Both the position numbers and the translations under genes were made by a program. Positions 1-10,586 of a stretch of DNA of 64,000 nucleotides are shown here, in pieces; within the stretch, counting starts at the first letter, position 1, and each line of letters begins with the position of its first letter. The DNA is from Notospermus geniculatus (lineage: Eukaryota; Nemertea; Pilidiophora; Heteronemertea; Lineidae): assembly GCA_002633025.1 (NCBI GenBank), contig NMRB01000472.1, forward strand, positions 246,004 to 310,003, written 5' to 3'. The notes beneath the pieces were generated by a model. The model was not told the DNA's origin and did not search any database. It was given only the letters and a program-made list of their open reading frames with translations.

Positions 1-919
1 CAATGTATTGACATCACGAGATAATGGTTAATATGTTAACCCTTTGGTTGAGGGCTGATTGATGTTGCTCTCTGAACAATAACTGGGTAATAAACCAGAG
101 AACACTCCTAAGGTACAATTGATTGAACCGACAGTCAGATTGTTGGCAGTCAGAATATCAAAGACCAGCCTCTCAGTGAGACAGGTCTGTGTTGAAAATC
201 TGTAGGCCTAGTTTATGCGTGCAGAATTGGGTGTCACAATTATCGATTACATGCACCTGAGCAATCAACTTGACATTATAGATATCAAACCATGATGAAA
301 CAAGGATAAAATTTCAAATAAATGTCATCAAACTGCAGGTGTCCTGTTCCAAACCATTATCTTATCTTTCCTTCAATCTGTTCATCTACTACATGTATGG
401 CTATTTGCTTGACAAAGAGGTTTCAAACTTGCAGTGCAGGTACCTCATGATCAAGATCTTCAAACTTGCAATGTAGGTACCTCATGGTGTAGAAACTTCT
501 AACTTGCAATGTAGGTAGGTTCCCTACCTCATGGTGTAGGAACTTCTAACTTGCAATGCAGGTACCTCATGGTGTAGAAACTTCAAACTTGCAGTGCAGG
601 TACCTCATGATGTAGAAACTTCAAACTTGCAATGCAGGTACCTCATGGTGTAGAAACTTCAAACTTGCAGTGCAGGTACCTCATGGTGTAGAAACTTCAA
701 ACTTGCAGTGCAGGTACCTCATGATGTAGAAACTTCAAACTTGCAGTACAGGTACCTCATCACATAGAATCTTCAAACCTGCTATGCATGTACCTGATGA
801 AAACCGCATACACAACTCAGTAGCACTCCTTCTTGCATCTGGAGACACAGGAGTAAAACATGAACTTATAGTTCAGGATGGGTTTGACCAATCATTGGAA
901 TGTCGATGGTTTCTTTCAG
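1..919 (+). other. Intron (5' side) of the SLC2A13-like gene
   Basis: No coding segment is recognised here. The first transporter exon in the window begins at 920 after a CAG acceptor and needs one base from an upstream exon, so this stretch is inferred to be the preceding intron. Its distal half is a minisatellite (separate entry). The rest shows nothing I can name. Confidence 0.6.
414..785 (+). repeat. 38-bp minisatellite (about 9-10 copies)
   Basis: Tandem units of the type GTAGAAACTTCAAACTTGCA followed by GTGCAGGTACCTCATGRT. The period is exactly 38 bp, measured from GTAGAAAC at 612, 650 and 688. Units differ by a few substitutions (cagtg/caatg, tgat/tggt), and one unit near 500-540 carries a short internal duplication. 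It lies within 135 bp of the splice acceptor at 920. Confidence 0.9.
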
Positions 920-3900
920 GTACTCGTGCTCCAATCATCCTGCAGATGTTACAGACTCCCTCCTTGCGACGTGCTCTCCTCATTGGATGCAGTTTACAGA
1001 TGTTTCAACAACTAGCGGGCATAAACACAGTCATGTAAGTAGGGCCTATAGCATCCACGGTCATCAGGTGGTGCAGCTGGAAAATTCTCCCAACTCAGAT
1101 GGAAAGGTAAACAGTTATTAAGCCATGTGACCTAGAGTATTCAAAATGAACAGTAATGTACCCCTAAATGATACTGTGGAGTACCTTCAGAATTATTGGT
1201 CCATGTAGCCAAGGAAATGTAAACTTTTATTGAATAATGGGACCTAGAGTATTCAAACTTAACAATAATGTACCCCTCAATGATAACAATGTACCCCTCT
1301 TAATCATAACAACTTAAGTGTTTCAAAGTTCTGTGCCATTCACACTGGAGGCGATAGTCTCATCCATCCAGTTCTGTGATGTTCCACACCCTCGTCAAGT
1401 TCACTCTGATCAGTTTTAGGGCATGCAGTGTCCATCAGGATATTCTGAACTCTGACTCCAAAAAAACCATCATGTACTTCCTCCAATAAAAGAAGGCTAG
1501 GGACAAGATTAATAGGTCTCTGATGAAGACATGCATTTCGGGACAATTTTCTGCTGCAGAAAAACTGTTTCCCAATAATCCAATATCAGCAGAGATCAAA
1601 ATGCATTCATCAGTGGCATGTTCATTTCAACACTGAGTGCTGCCACCTGGCAGTAGTTTGATGAACTAATGTGAGATGTTCTCTCTTGTGATTTCTTGCT
1701 GAGCTTGGCGTTTTTTACCCAAGAACAGCATGAATTATGGTGATTCGACTTCGTTTCTTTCTCCTGATGACGGGCTCGAGCGAATAAAGGCAACATCGGC
1801 GTCACTGTATCAAGGAAGCCAAGTTAATGGTTTCTCATATCCCACTTCAACAAGATACGACATTATAGGTATCACCTGAAGTGTGTTACATGCATTTTCG
1901 GTTCTTCTTAGGGTGGGGAAATGCTGCTGTCTGCTTCAGTTGCAGATGAATACAGCAACGGTACTGGTGGCAAAAAATATTCATGATTTACATCAGGGTA
2001 CTTAGTGCCGACATAGTTCTTTTTGTTGCTATGAATGGTATCGTTGTGTTGACTGGTGAGAGATTCCTGAAGATGGAGTATCACCTTATTGATTGGCTGA
2101 GGAGAACAGCATCTTGGTGTCTGTGTACATGTCTCTTAAAGGGAGACATGAATAAATCGTAAATGATCCCTGGGGACGAGTGTTGGCGTCAATGAATTGT
2201 CAAGTTTGCACCCTGGATGTGTCTTAAAGGTTCACATAAATGAAGTGTAGGCCTAGTAACATCGCAAAGAATGAGTGTGCGCCATGTGGCCTTCATCAAC
2301 CTTCACCCATCATGGCAAATGGAACTTCTCACCTTCAGCGCAGTTAATAATTCAAGAATCAAACAATTCCGGAACAAATATTGCTGTGTTTGGGTTATTG
2401 GTTATTGGTTATTTGAAACATTGCCCCCACCGTGGTGTATTTATTCTACAAAAGACATCAAAAAGTACTATGCATTGTTATCCCTCACCATTAAACAATC
2501 ATAAAGAACTTGGGGGCAAAGAATGATCATCGCACACATTCGACCTAGAATGTTCTAATTCCCTAAGGAGGTACTCCTCCCTGATCATTTTGCAAGACAG
2601 ATTTATGCCTGAACTTCTGTCCTAACCTGGTCCACCTACTGCAGAATCCCGGGGATGGTTGATAGGAACACAATCAGTTGACATACATGTAGATGCTTCT
2701 AACTTTATAATGATGTACCCCTGGATGACATACCGTAGTGCTGTCCTCAATAACCGTGATTTCTTTGTCTGAAACTGCAGGTTTTACAACGCACTCAACC
2801 TACTGCTGTCACCAGATCGTTTGATGTGAACGCTGTCAGTTGACCTAGAGGCTTCTTATTCTGTACTGATGTACCCCTAGACGGCATTTTGTGTCCTCCC
2901 CTCNACATAAATGAAGTGTAGGCCTAGTAACATCGCAAAGAATGAGTGTGCGCCATGTGGCCTTCATCAACCTTCACCCATCATGGCAAATGGAACTTCT
3001 CACCTTCAGCGCAGTTAATAATTCAAGAATCAAACAATTCCGGAACAAATATTGCTGTGTTTGGGTTATTGGTTATTGGTTATTTGAAACATTGCCCCCA
3101 CCGTGGTGTATTTATTCTACAAAAGACATCAAAAAGTGCTCTGCATTGTTATCCCTCACCATTAAACAATCATAAAGAACTTTGGGGCAAAGAATGATCA
3201 TCGCAAACATTCGACCTAGAATGTTCTAATTCCCTAAGGAGGTACTCCTCCCTGATCATTTGAAGACAGATTTATGCCTCAACTTCTGCCCTATCCTGGT
3301 CCACCTACTGCAAAATCCTGGGGATGGTTGATAGGAACACAGTCCGTTGGCATCTTGTAGATTCTCCTAACTTTATACTGATGTACCCCTGGATGACATA
3401 CCCTAGTGCTGTCCTCAATAACCATGACCTTTGTCTGAAACTGCAGGTTTTACAGTGCACTCAACCTACTGCTGTCATCAGATCGTTTGATGCGAACACT
3501 GTCAGTTGACCTAGAGGCTTCTTATTCTGTACTGATGTACCCCTAGACGGCATTTTGTGTCCTCCCCTCAAGAACCATGATTTCTTTTCCTCTGCAGGTA
3601 TTACAGTGCAACAATAATCAAAATGTCTGGAGTGAAGGACGAGGTTGCCGCCATTTGGCTCTCTGCCGTCACATCTGCTGTTAATTTCCTCTTCACCTTC
3701 GTTGGTTTATATCTCGTGGAGAAGATCGGCAGGAGACCTCTGACATTAGGAAGTTTAATCGGTAAGTCACGTTTAATGATTGCCCAGGTTTGTTACCGTA
3801 CTGAGTGGTCATGCTGTGCAGAGGGTGATGAGTACTCTGTCAGTAAATACGACAGTTGTTTTTTTGCCGGCCTCATATTGCCCGAGTACAGGTACCAGTT

Positions 3901-6190
3901 TGATTTAAAGTTGCAGTTGTCATGTTTCAGGTGCTATCATTAGTCTTATATGGTTAGCTGTGGGATTCCAGTTAGCAGCCCTCAACTCGCCACCTCTAGA
4001 CGTCATCGAGACTGTCAGCAAACGTTCCCATTGTAGTCAATATAGGTAGGGAATTCACTGAGACATTCATAATTCAGATCATCTCAAAGATTGAGATCCT
4101 TTTATGTCATCCCATCCAAAATCTTCTAGGGTAGCACATCAGATGCATGCTTACTGACTCGGCGCCTCGTGTAGATGGCAGCACTGATAGTAAGCCAGAA
4201 TGACATCATCATGGAGTACTCGTTCGTCAGATTCTCACTGTGCATTCTCTGGGTCATTTCAGCACTTGTAACCAATGTATGGAGGACCTATACTGTGGCT
4301 ACTGTTACGAAGATGTCTCTCCCCCACCATTCAATGGTTCATGCCTCCCCACCAACTACGACAATCCCCTGAGTGCCACCCTAGGTCGATGCAATGCCAC
4401 AGAATTGCCCGGAACGATCACTTGGGCGTATGAATACTGCCCTACTGCTTACTCCTGGATGGCCATGGTTGGTCTCGTTCTCTATCTAGTCTTCTTTGCT
4501 CCAGGTAAGATTGATTTTGACCGTCAAAATGATGTGAATTGTTGTCATTTCATTTCTCTATTTGAGAAATGGCCATTGCGTTAGTAATGGCAATTTCAGC
4601 TGAGTGCAAGGCACATGGACCTCTTGTTATCTGAAGAAATCGACACTGTATCAACCAATGCACTCTCCCTGTTCTTCAGGAATGGGTCCAATGCCTTGGA
4701 CGATAAACTCTGAGATTTACCCCCTCTGGGCCAGGAGCACGGGTAACGCTGTCTCCACATTCACCAACTGGCTGTTCAACCTCATAGTGTCCATGACATT
4801 TCTCACATTTACCGAGGCCCTTACAAGATATGGTAAGTTTGGGATGACAAAGTATTCACCGCTCTGGGCAGTTGCTGACAGAGTATGGCGCTGCTCCACG
4901 TGAGAGTTTTCTTGCTTGAGTTGACTCTCTATGGGCAACCTAACCATAGAAATCTCTCATGGGCAACCTATAACCATAGAAATCTCTCTGTGGGCAACCT
5001 ATAACCATAGAAATCTCTCTATGGGCAACCTAACCATAGAAATCTCTGTATGGGCAACCTAACCATAGAAATCTCTCTATGGGCAACCTAACCATAGANA
5101 TTTCCGCCGATGTTCACCAACACATGAGATTCTCAAAACAAAAAATAAAAATAAAAAAGCCGTCTGCGATACCTAATTCTGCGTTAGATATATTGATGAC
5201 CATGTCCAAGTCATACACCAAACTGCCTGACGCAATGTTTCAGAGCAATATGTTTCACAGCAGTAAAGTTTATTTCTTTAAAAATAGTATTTTTTGAATT
5301 TCCTCCGACATCAGGAAATGGACAAAACAAGACCGCAAAATTTTTAAAAAGCGAAAACAGGATTTTATTTTTATTTTTATTTCGCCCTCCATACCTGAGT
5401 TTACACAAGAGGCGCCCGTGAACCAAAGAATATTAAAAGTGTGGCCTAACCATAGAAATCTCTCTATGGGCAACCTAACCATAGAAATCTCTGTATGGGC
5501 AACCTAACCATAGAAATCTCTCTATGGGCAACCTAACCATAGAAATCTCTCTATGGGCAACCTAACCATAGAAATCTCTCTATGGGCAACCTAACCATAG
5601 AAATCTATGGGCAGTTGTTCATGTTATAGGTCTCAGTATAAGTCGTAAGGAAACCAACAATGGTCAATTGCCCATTGCGAACTAACCCCTATGTGAGCAG
5701 TGCCTTAAGACTGAGTTTTTGATGGATTAAGGCAAATCTAGCATTCATCCAGCTTCAGACAAAGAGGCTCATCCCTGCATTATTTCAGAAGGGCCTCAGA
5801 CAAAGAGGCTCATCCCTGCATTATTTCAGAAGGGCCTCACTGTGCCATTATCTGCCAAGTAGGCCTACCACTGACCATCCTTTCACCAAATCACCATCAA
5901 CTCTATAAACTCCCATCATGAGAATGTACATCACCATTATATCACATTCCTTTTCAGGTACGTTCTGGCTGTACGCTGCCCTGACGACCCTCGGTTTAAT
6001 CCTCCTGGCGTTCCTGCTACCAGAGACAAAAGGAAAGAACCTGGAGGAAGTGGAAGGCCTGTTTGCTCGGCCCTGGTTCGGCACCGGTGCAGCCAAGTTA
6101 CAATCGTACGCGGAGAAGAGTGTACAGTACGTGCATATACGAGGATTAAACCGCGATGGACGGGATTCTGAATTGGACTCACCGGAATAA
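920..6190 (+). CDS. slc2a13: SLC2A13-like proton myo-inositol cotransporter, 3' six exons (5'-partial)
   Basis: Major facilitator sugar transporter, C-terminal half (about 340 residues); upstream exons lie outside the window. Exons are 920-1034, 3598-3761, 3931-4045, 4263-4504, 4680-4832 and 5958-6190. All have GT-AG borders and compatible phases, ending in TAA at 6188-6190. Visible hallmarks in order are [18 protein letters not shown] (the family's TM7 QQLxGIN signature), [13 protein letters not shown] after TM8, and a long Cys-rich extracellular loop 9 ([16 protein letters not shown], then further Cys). Then come [30 protein letters not shown] and [12 protein letters not shown], followed by a cytoplasmic tail of about 60 residues. 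The Cys-rich loop 9 is specific to the SLC2A13 (HMIT) branch rather than ordinary GLUTs. By family knowledge the role is H+-coupled myo-inositol uptake at the plasma membrane. Decayed copies of the exon-2 acceptor region sit in the preceding intron. Confidence 0.93.
2234..3569 (+). repeat. Direct duplication of about 670 bp joined by a single N
   Basis: Copy 1 is 2234-2903 and copy 2 is 2905-3569, with one N at 2904 exactly between them. The offset is 671 bp and the copies are roughly 95-96% identical by eye, with scattered substitutions and small indels. The unit lies in the transporter intron upstream of the exon at 3598. Because the junction is a lone N, two unmerged allelic contig ends are likelier than a true tandem duplication. 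Confidence 0.85.
4893..5700 (+). repeat. Interspersed foldback element with an internal 29-bp minisatellite
   Basis: The left flank (ccacgtgagagttttcttg, then gagttgactctctatgggcaac) and right flank (gggcagttgttcatg, then tctcagtataagtcgtaagg and caattgcccattgcg) match elements at 21497-21675 (+) and 25332-25515 (-). Only this copy has the internal segment ATGGGCAACCTAACCATAGA plus AATCTCTCT amplified in tandem (29-bp period). The array is interrupted by a unique 5100-5446 segment that begins at a lone N (5099). Confidence 0.75.
5756..5837 (+). repeat. 41-bp tandem duplication
   Basis: The 41-bp unit beginning cagacaaagaggctcatccc occurs twice back to back, starting at 5756 and 5797. It lies about 120 bp upstream of the last transporter exon. 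Confidence 0.9.
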
Positions 6191-6599
6191 GGAAGTTGTT
6201 TGATGAAATGGATTGAAATTGAACTTGAACTAGTAGGATCAAAACGAAATGGAAAATGAGGTTCATGACTGATGGACCTTGGCAACATAAAGACAGATGA
6301 AGCTGATATGGTTTAAGTTGCCCACATGGCTAGTCTGCCAGTGGTGCTTGCTGGACCGAGTCAGATGTGGCTCAGTCAAGGGACTCATCTGTTTCCGCAG
6401 ATTCTAGAGTACAGGACTGAGTAGGAATCCGTCTCCGTTGAGCTGACCTTGTGGCTGTATCTTATCATGACCAGAAACAGCTGACAGGCATCAGGAAAAG
6501 TCAGGGGGAATGCAAACCAACCACCCAGTGAATGAAGATGAAGTAGGCCTATCATAGGCTGTGATGAAATGTCAACGGTGCAAGCGTTAGACACCTGTA

Positions 6600-7215
6600 T
6601 TCTGAATGAAGGGTGCAATATGAGCTTGCCATTCACTGAATCGGGGCTGCAATATGGGCTTGCCATTCAGTGAATCAAGACTGCAATATGAGCTTGACTT
6701 TCACTGAATCGAGGCTGCAATATGAGCTTGCCATTCAGTGAATCGGAGGCTGCAATATGAGCTTGACATTTACTGAATCGGGGCTGCAATATGAGTTTGA
6801 CATTCACTGAATCGAGGCTGCAATATGAGCTTAACAATCAGTGAATCAGGGATGCAATATGAGCTTGACATTCACTGAATCAAAGCTGCAATATGAGCTT
6901 GACATTCACTGAATCGGGGCTGCAATANNNNNNNNNNCATTCACTGAATCAGGGCTGCAATATGAGTTTGACATTCACTGAATAAGGGCTGCAATATGAG
7001 CTTAACATTCAGTGAATCAGGGAGTGCAATATGAACTTGGCATTCACTGAATCGGGGCTGCAATATGAGTTTGACATTCACTGAATCAGGGCTGCAATAT
7101 GAGCTTAACATTCAGTGAATCAGGGATGCAATATGAACTTGGCATTCACTGAATGAGGGCTGCAATATAATCTTTGACATTCAACTGAATCGGTGTGCTA
7201 TATGAGGTGAGGGCT
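6600..7215 (+). repeat. 33-bp minisatellite with a 10-N gap
   Basis: About 18 imperfect units of GGCTGCAATATGAGCTTGAC plus ATTCACTGAATCG. Variants alternate cactg/cagtg and gacatt/gccatt/aacatt. An N run occupies 6928-6937, so the true copy number is uncertain. Confidence 0.9.
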
Positions 7216-7714
7216 GCAATGTGACACCAAGTTCAGTGTTAAATTGGTCAGCTCTATTTATGATCTAGTTTGGACATCTTTCAATGAAGGACAACGTCTG
7301 TCAGTCCTAAGGGCTCCACTGGATCTAGTCAAGTAGAAAGCATAAACAATTTTAGATTATTGGCCTCTAGTGTTAGGAAGAGCAGAGCAGGTAGAGTAGC
7401 TAGAAAGTACATGTGTGTATATAAATATTGCATAGATGCTGTAGATAGGCCTAGATATGTATATACTGAAGTTAGAAACTAACAAAAAAGCAAATATAAT
7501 GATGAACTGTAAAGAAAAGATTATTTTTCAAACTTTGATGTGCTTTGTGTGTTCGTCGCAGTAAAGTAGGGGTAGAGATAACAAGATCACAGTTCTATTC
7601 AATGGCCGACGTGTGACAGGTCCTGAGTTAGTTTACTGTAACTGAACATATTGGCCAATTCACACATAAGACTACCTGTGATGGAGCCTAAGGAACAAAT
7701 ATGGTAGGTCAAGG

Positions 7715-7985
7715 TATCATGTGATGGCATGTGGTACCTATATACCAAATAAAGTGACTCTAGAGGCATCATGCTGCAGCATGTGTAATCTATACATGAA
7801 ATACGGTAACTCTGGGCTTGTGACCATCTGGTCACCTCTACCCCAAATATGGAAATCTAGGTGCATCGTGATGGTATGTGGAACCTATACACCAAATATG
7901 ATAACTCTAGGTATCATGTAATGGCATGTGGTACCTCTACACCAAATATAGGGACTTTAGAGGCACCATATTTCAGCATGCAGAA
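7715..7985 (+). repeat. Degenerate tandem repeat of about 50 bp
   Basis: Around five diverged units share atcatgtgatggcatgtgg, then tacctatacaccaaatatgg and taactctaggt. Starts of the GTGGTACC-like segment are near 7729, 7780, 7876 and 7925. Confidence 0.7.
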
Positions 7986-8525
7986 TCTCCATCAAATGGA
8001 GGAATTTGAAGGTCAATCTAAGGTAAAAAGTAACAGGCATTTTCAGAGACCCATTGGTCCTTAGCTTTTCTCTGTGCTTTGCATTTGTTTTCACGACGTC
8101 ATGTCATGTTAGTTACGGGTTTTGTGCAGAGTGTCACTCTAGTCGTTCATTTGAAAACTCCAGTGGATCGCCACTATGTATACATACTACATTCCACCTG
8201 TGAATCACTCAGTTTTGCTTTGTGATAACTGTATTTTGAAACGGCAAACTTTCAGTTTAGGAGCAATCCACGTCATTTGGTTGTGTGTATATTTTTGCAA
8301 TTCTGGCCATCAGATCTTTTTATTTCCATGGGGCTTATTTCGTTGCATTCCATCTCATGTTATTTGTTGTGTTGGTCATTTACGAATGTGATGTTACTGT
8401 GAGAAAAAAATGCGGTNATTTTTATGAGAATATATTCATCATCTCTATATTTTTAATGATGTAACTGATGCCTTCTCTAACTGTGAACAAAACTGATAAA
8501 CAATGAATAAAGTTGATGATGATGA

Positions 8526-9369
8526 TGCGATTTGTGTTGGTATTGCTTCCTCCAGGATCTTCTGATGGTTTTTGTCCACAAAAGGCACGGATCCGGGGAG
8601 GGGGGTGCCCCGGGCGCTCGCCTCCCCTTTTAGCCAACAAATCTGTAAAATCGACCATGAAATTCTGAAATTTGGAGCAAAGCATTGAAATTCACTACAA
8701 ATTTCAATGTCCCCAGCAGCACAGGCCGGGGCGTCCCTCTTTTCCTAAATCCCCGGTCCCCCTGCACAAGTCAATCCAAAATCCAAATCTAGCCACACAG
8801 GATATTAATTGGTGGGTAGTCAGAGTGGCATAGTGGAAATATCAGTGCATGTTACCTCTGAGGTTCTGGGTTCAATCCTGGTGGACTCAGTGTTCATGTG
8901 GCAGAGAGGGCGACTTTTGACAGCAGGGTTGTCTCCGGGCACTCTGGTTTTCTCCTGCCGGACACTAAATTTGCCCAGTGTTATGTAAAGAGCGAATAGA
9001 GGTAAAAATGGCTGGTATTTTATTTTGGACATTATTCTAGCATGAAGTTGTATCAATCACTTCATCTTGGACTGGACAATAATTTTCCGGTTACACAATA
9101 GAAAACCCAACCCAAGTTATTAGGCTTATTGAAGGGGTTTATTGACTGACTGAAGTCTTCAATGAAGTAGAACAGCTGAGAGGCTCTTCATCTGACCAAA
9201 CTGCCACCCTCTGCACAAACTTCTTCTATGAGGAAACAAATACAAATATTCACATTGCTCAACACTAAAAGCCATAATGTGCCTCTAAAAATAGTAAAGA
9301 AAAGGGTTGGTCATAATCCGAGGGTTAATACAGCTGCAAAGAAGACAATTTGAGTTGAAATAATCATAA
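8526..9369. other. Intergenic stretch between transporter and laminin beta
   Basis: It contains a tRNA-derived SINE-like insertion (8821-8967) and a GC-rich foldback-like remnant near 8580-8760 (runs such as ggggaggggggtgccccggg). No open frame resembling a known protein was seen. Confidence 0.6.
8821..8967 (+). mobile_element. SINE-like element, family B copy 1
   Basis: Shares cagagtggcatagtggaaat, a B-box-like gttctgggttcaatcctggt, and the distal block tccgggcactctggttttct then cctgccggaca with the copy at 19122-19260. The internal GGTTCAATCC resembles a tRNA B box, so a tRNA-derived SINE is inferred. Confidence 0.6.
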
Positions 9370-9496
9370 GTAGGGCAAGACCTGCGGCTCTATCAGGGGG
9401 AGGAGCGCAGGCAATTGGAAGAGCCAATTGTCATTCCGCCATTCGAAAGCACGCCTCACGTTGAATGTGAGCCAGCTGGGTGGCCGAAACTGAGCG
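9370..9496 (+). other. Candidate non-coding first exon of laminin beta
   Basis: A GC-richer segment ends at a strong donor (gagcg|gtaagtaa, boundary 9496). It has no ATG-initiated frame that continues. It lies upstream of the acceptor at 10461 that opens the exon carrying the signal-peptide ATG. The 5' boundary is a guess; two inverted CCAAT-like words (caattgg, ccaattg) lie inside. Confidence 0.35.
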
Positions 9497-10461
9497 GTAA
9501 GTAAAAGTTGCAAAAACTTCGATTTGTGAGACACAATGTTCAAAATTTCAAGTTGTGCCATTGCATGTTGTTAAGGACTATGTTTCTAGCTTGCCTGTGT
9601 CGAAATCTGTGCTTCTCTTGTTCTTTTAGCGGCGGAAACATTGTAACTTCTTAGGAAAGTTTCTTGAGTCTACACAGTAGCTCTGTATATACATACACTA
9701 CCATTTGGTGTGTAAGCCTCCTGGGACGAGGTTAAAGGGTTTCTTTTGTACAATGAAATGAGAAAAGAAAGGGAGAATTCTCCTTTTTTCTTGTTTTAAA
9801 GAATTCATAGCTTGGAACTCTCCTAATCTCTCAGTTAGAGCCAAAGAAAGAGAAACTCCATTGAAGTTTTCTCAGCTTTTGAAGATGATAACCTACTATG
9901 AGCCAAAGAAGCCATACCTCGTCCTAGGCCCTTCTCTGTGCCATGGACCCTGCCTTTGTTTCTTTTCATGAGATGACTAAGGGGGTATTTCATGGTTTTG
10001 CTCTTTTTGTTCAAACCCCTCTCTCCGTTTGCTACTTGGTCATTTTATTGTTTGGTTCTTTAAATAATTTAGATAATTATAGGCCTACTACACAATGCAA
10101 CAATTAGACAGGGATTCTGTAGTTACAATCAAATAAAGAAACCCTCGGAAATACCATCATACTGGAGTATACCTTAAGAATGCAGTCAGTGGAGATGTTA
10201 TGACTAAGAATAAAAGAAATAAGTGCAAAAGAAGTCAATGATTTCCTTCCTTGATTTCCTGCTAACCCTTTCCCCCCGGTTCAAAATACCTCAGTGTACG
10301 GACAAACACACGGCCTAGGCCTACGTTCTAATTCAGGTTTGGGGACAGCAATTAACACCATGTTGTCAGTGCGTAGTTATGGCTCTCAATGAAAAGTTTT
10401 TTACTGCAACTGAAACGTTTTTGTGTAATGTCTAATTAACACTTTCTTTTCTATTACAGGA

Positions 10462-10586
10462 ATGTTGAGCATGGTGTTCTGACGTGAAAATCAAATGAAA
10501 CAAACTTCTGGCATTCCTATCTCAGGCTGCCCCTTTTTGGATTATTTTCTTTTCTTTCTGGATTTGTGTTCCATAGACTTGCCAAC
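10462..10586 (+). other. 5'UTR part of the laminin signal-peptide exon
   Basis: The exon opens after ttttctattacag (AG at 10460-10461). A short upstream reading frame (ATG TTG AGC ATG GTG TTC TGA) precedes the true start, which was chosen because it is in frame with a hydrophobic leader and splices in phase 1 to the exon at 20922. Confidence 0.65.

Larger units (their letters stand above)
6191..8525 (+). other. Probable 3'UTR of the transporter gene with AATAAA at 8506-8511
   Basis: No coding signal follows the stop. The first well-placed AATAAA in the sense orientation that ends this AT-rich stretch is at 8506-8511 (caatgaataaagttgatg). The stretch holds a 33-bp minisatellite, a degenerate 50-bp repeat and a lone N at 8417. 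The UTR boundary is an inference; an earlier cleavage site is possible. Confidence 0.45.

Noticed and set aside
414-785. CRISPR-like array
   Set aside because: Units are head-to-tail with no unique spacers, in an animal gene intron. It is a minisatellite. The same applies to 5447-5610 and 6600-7215.
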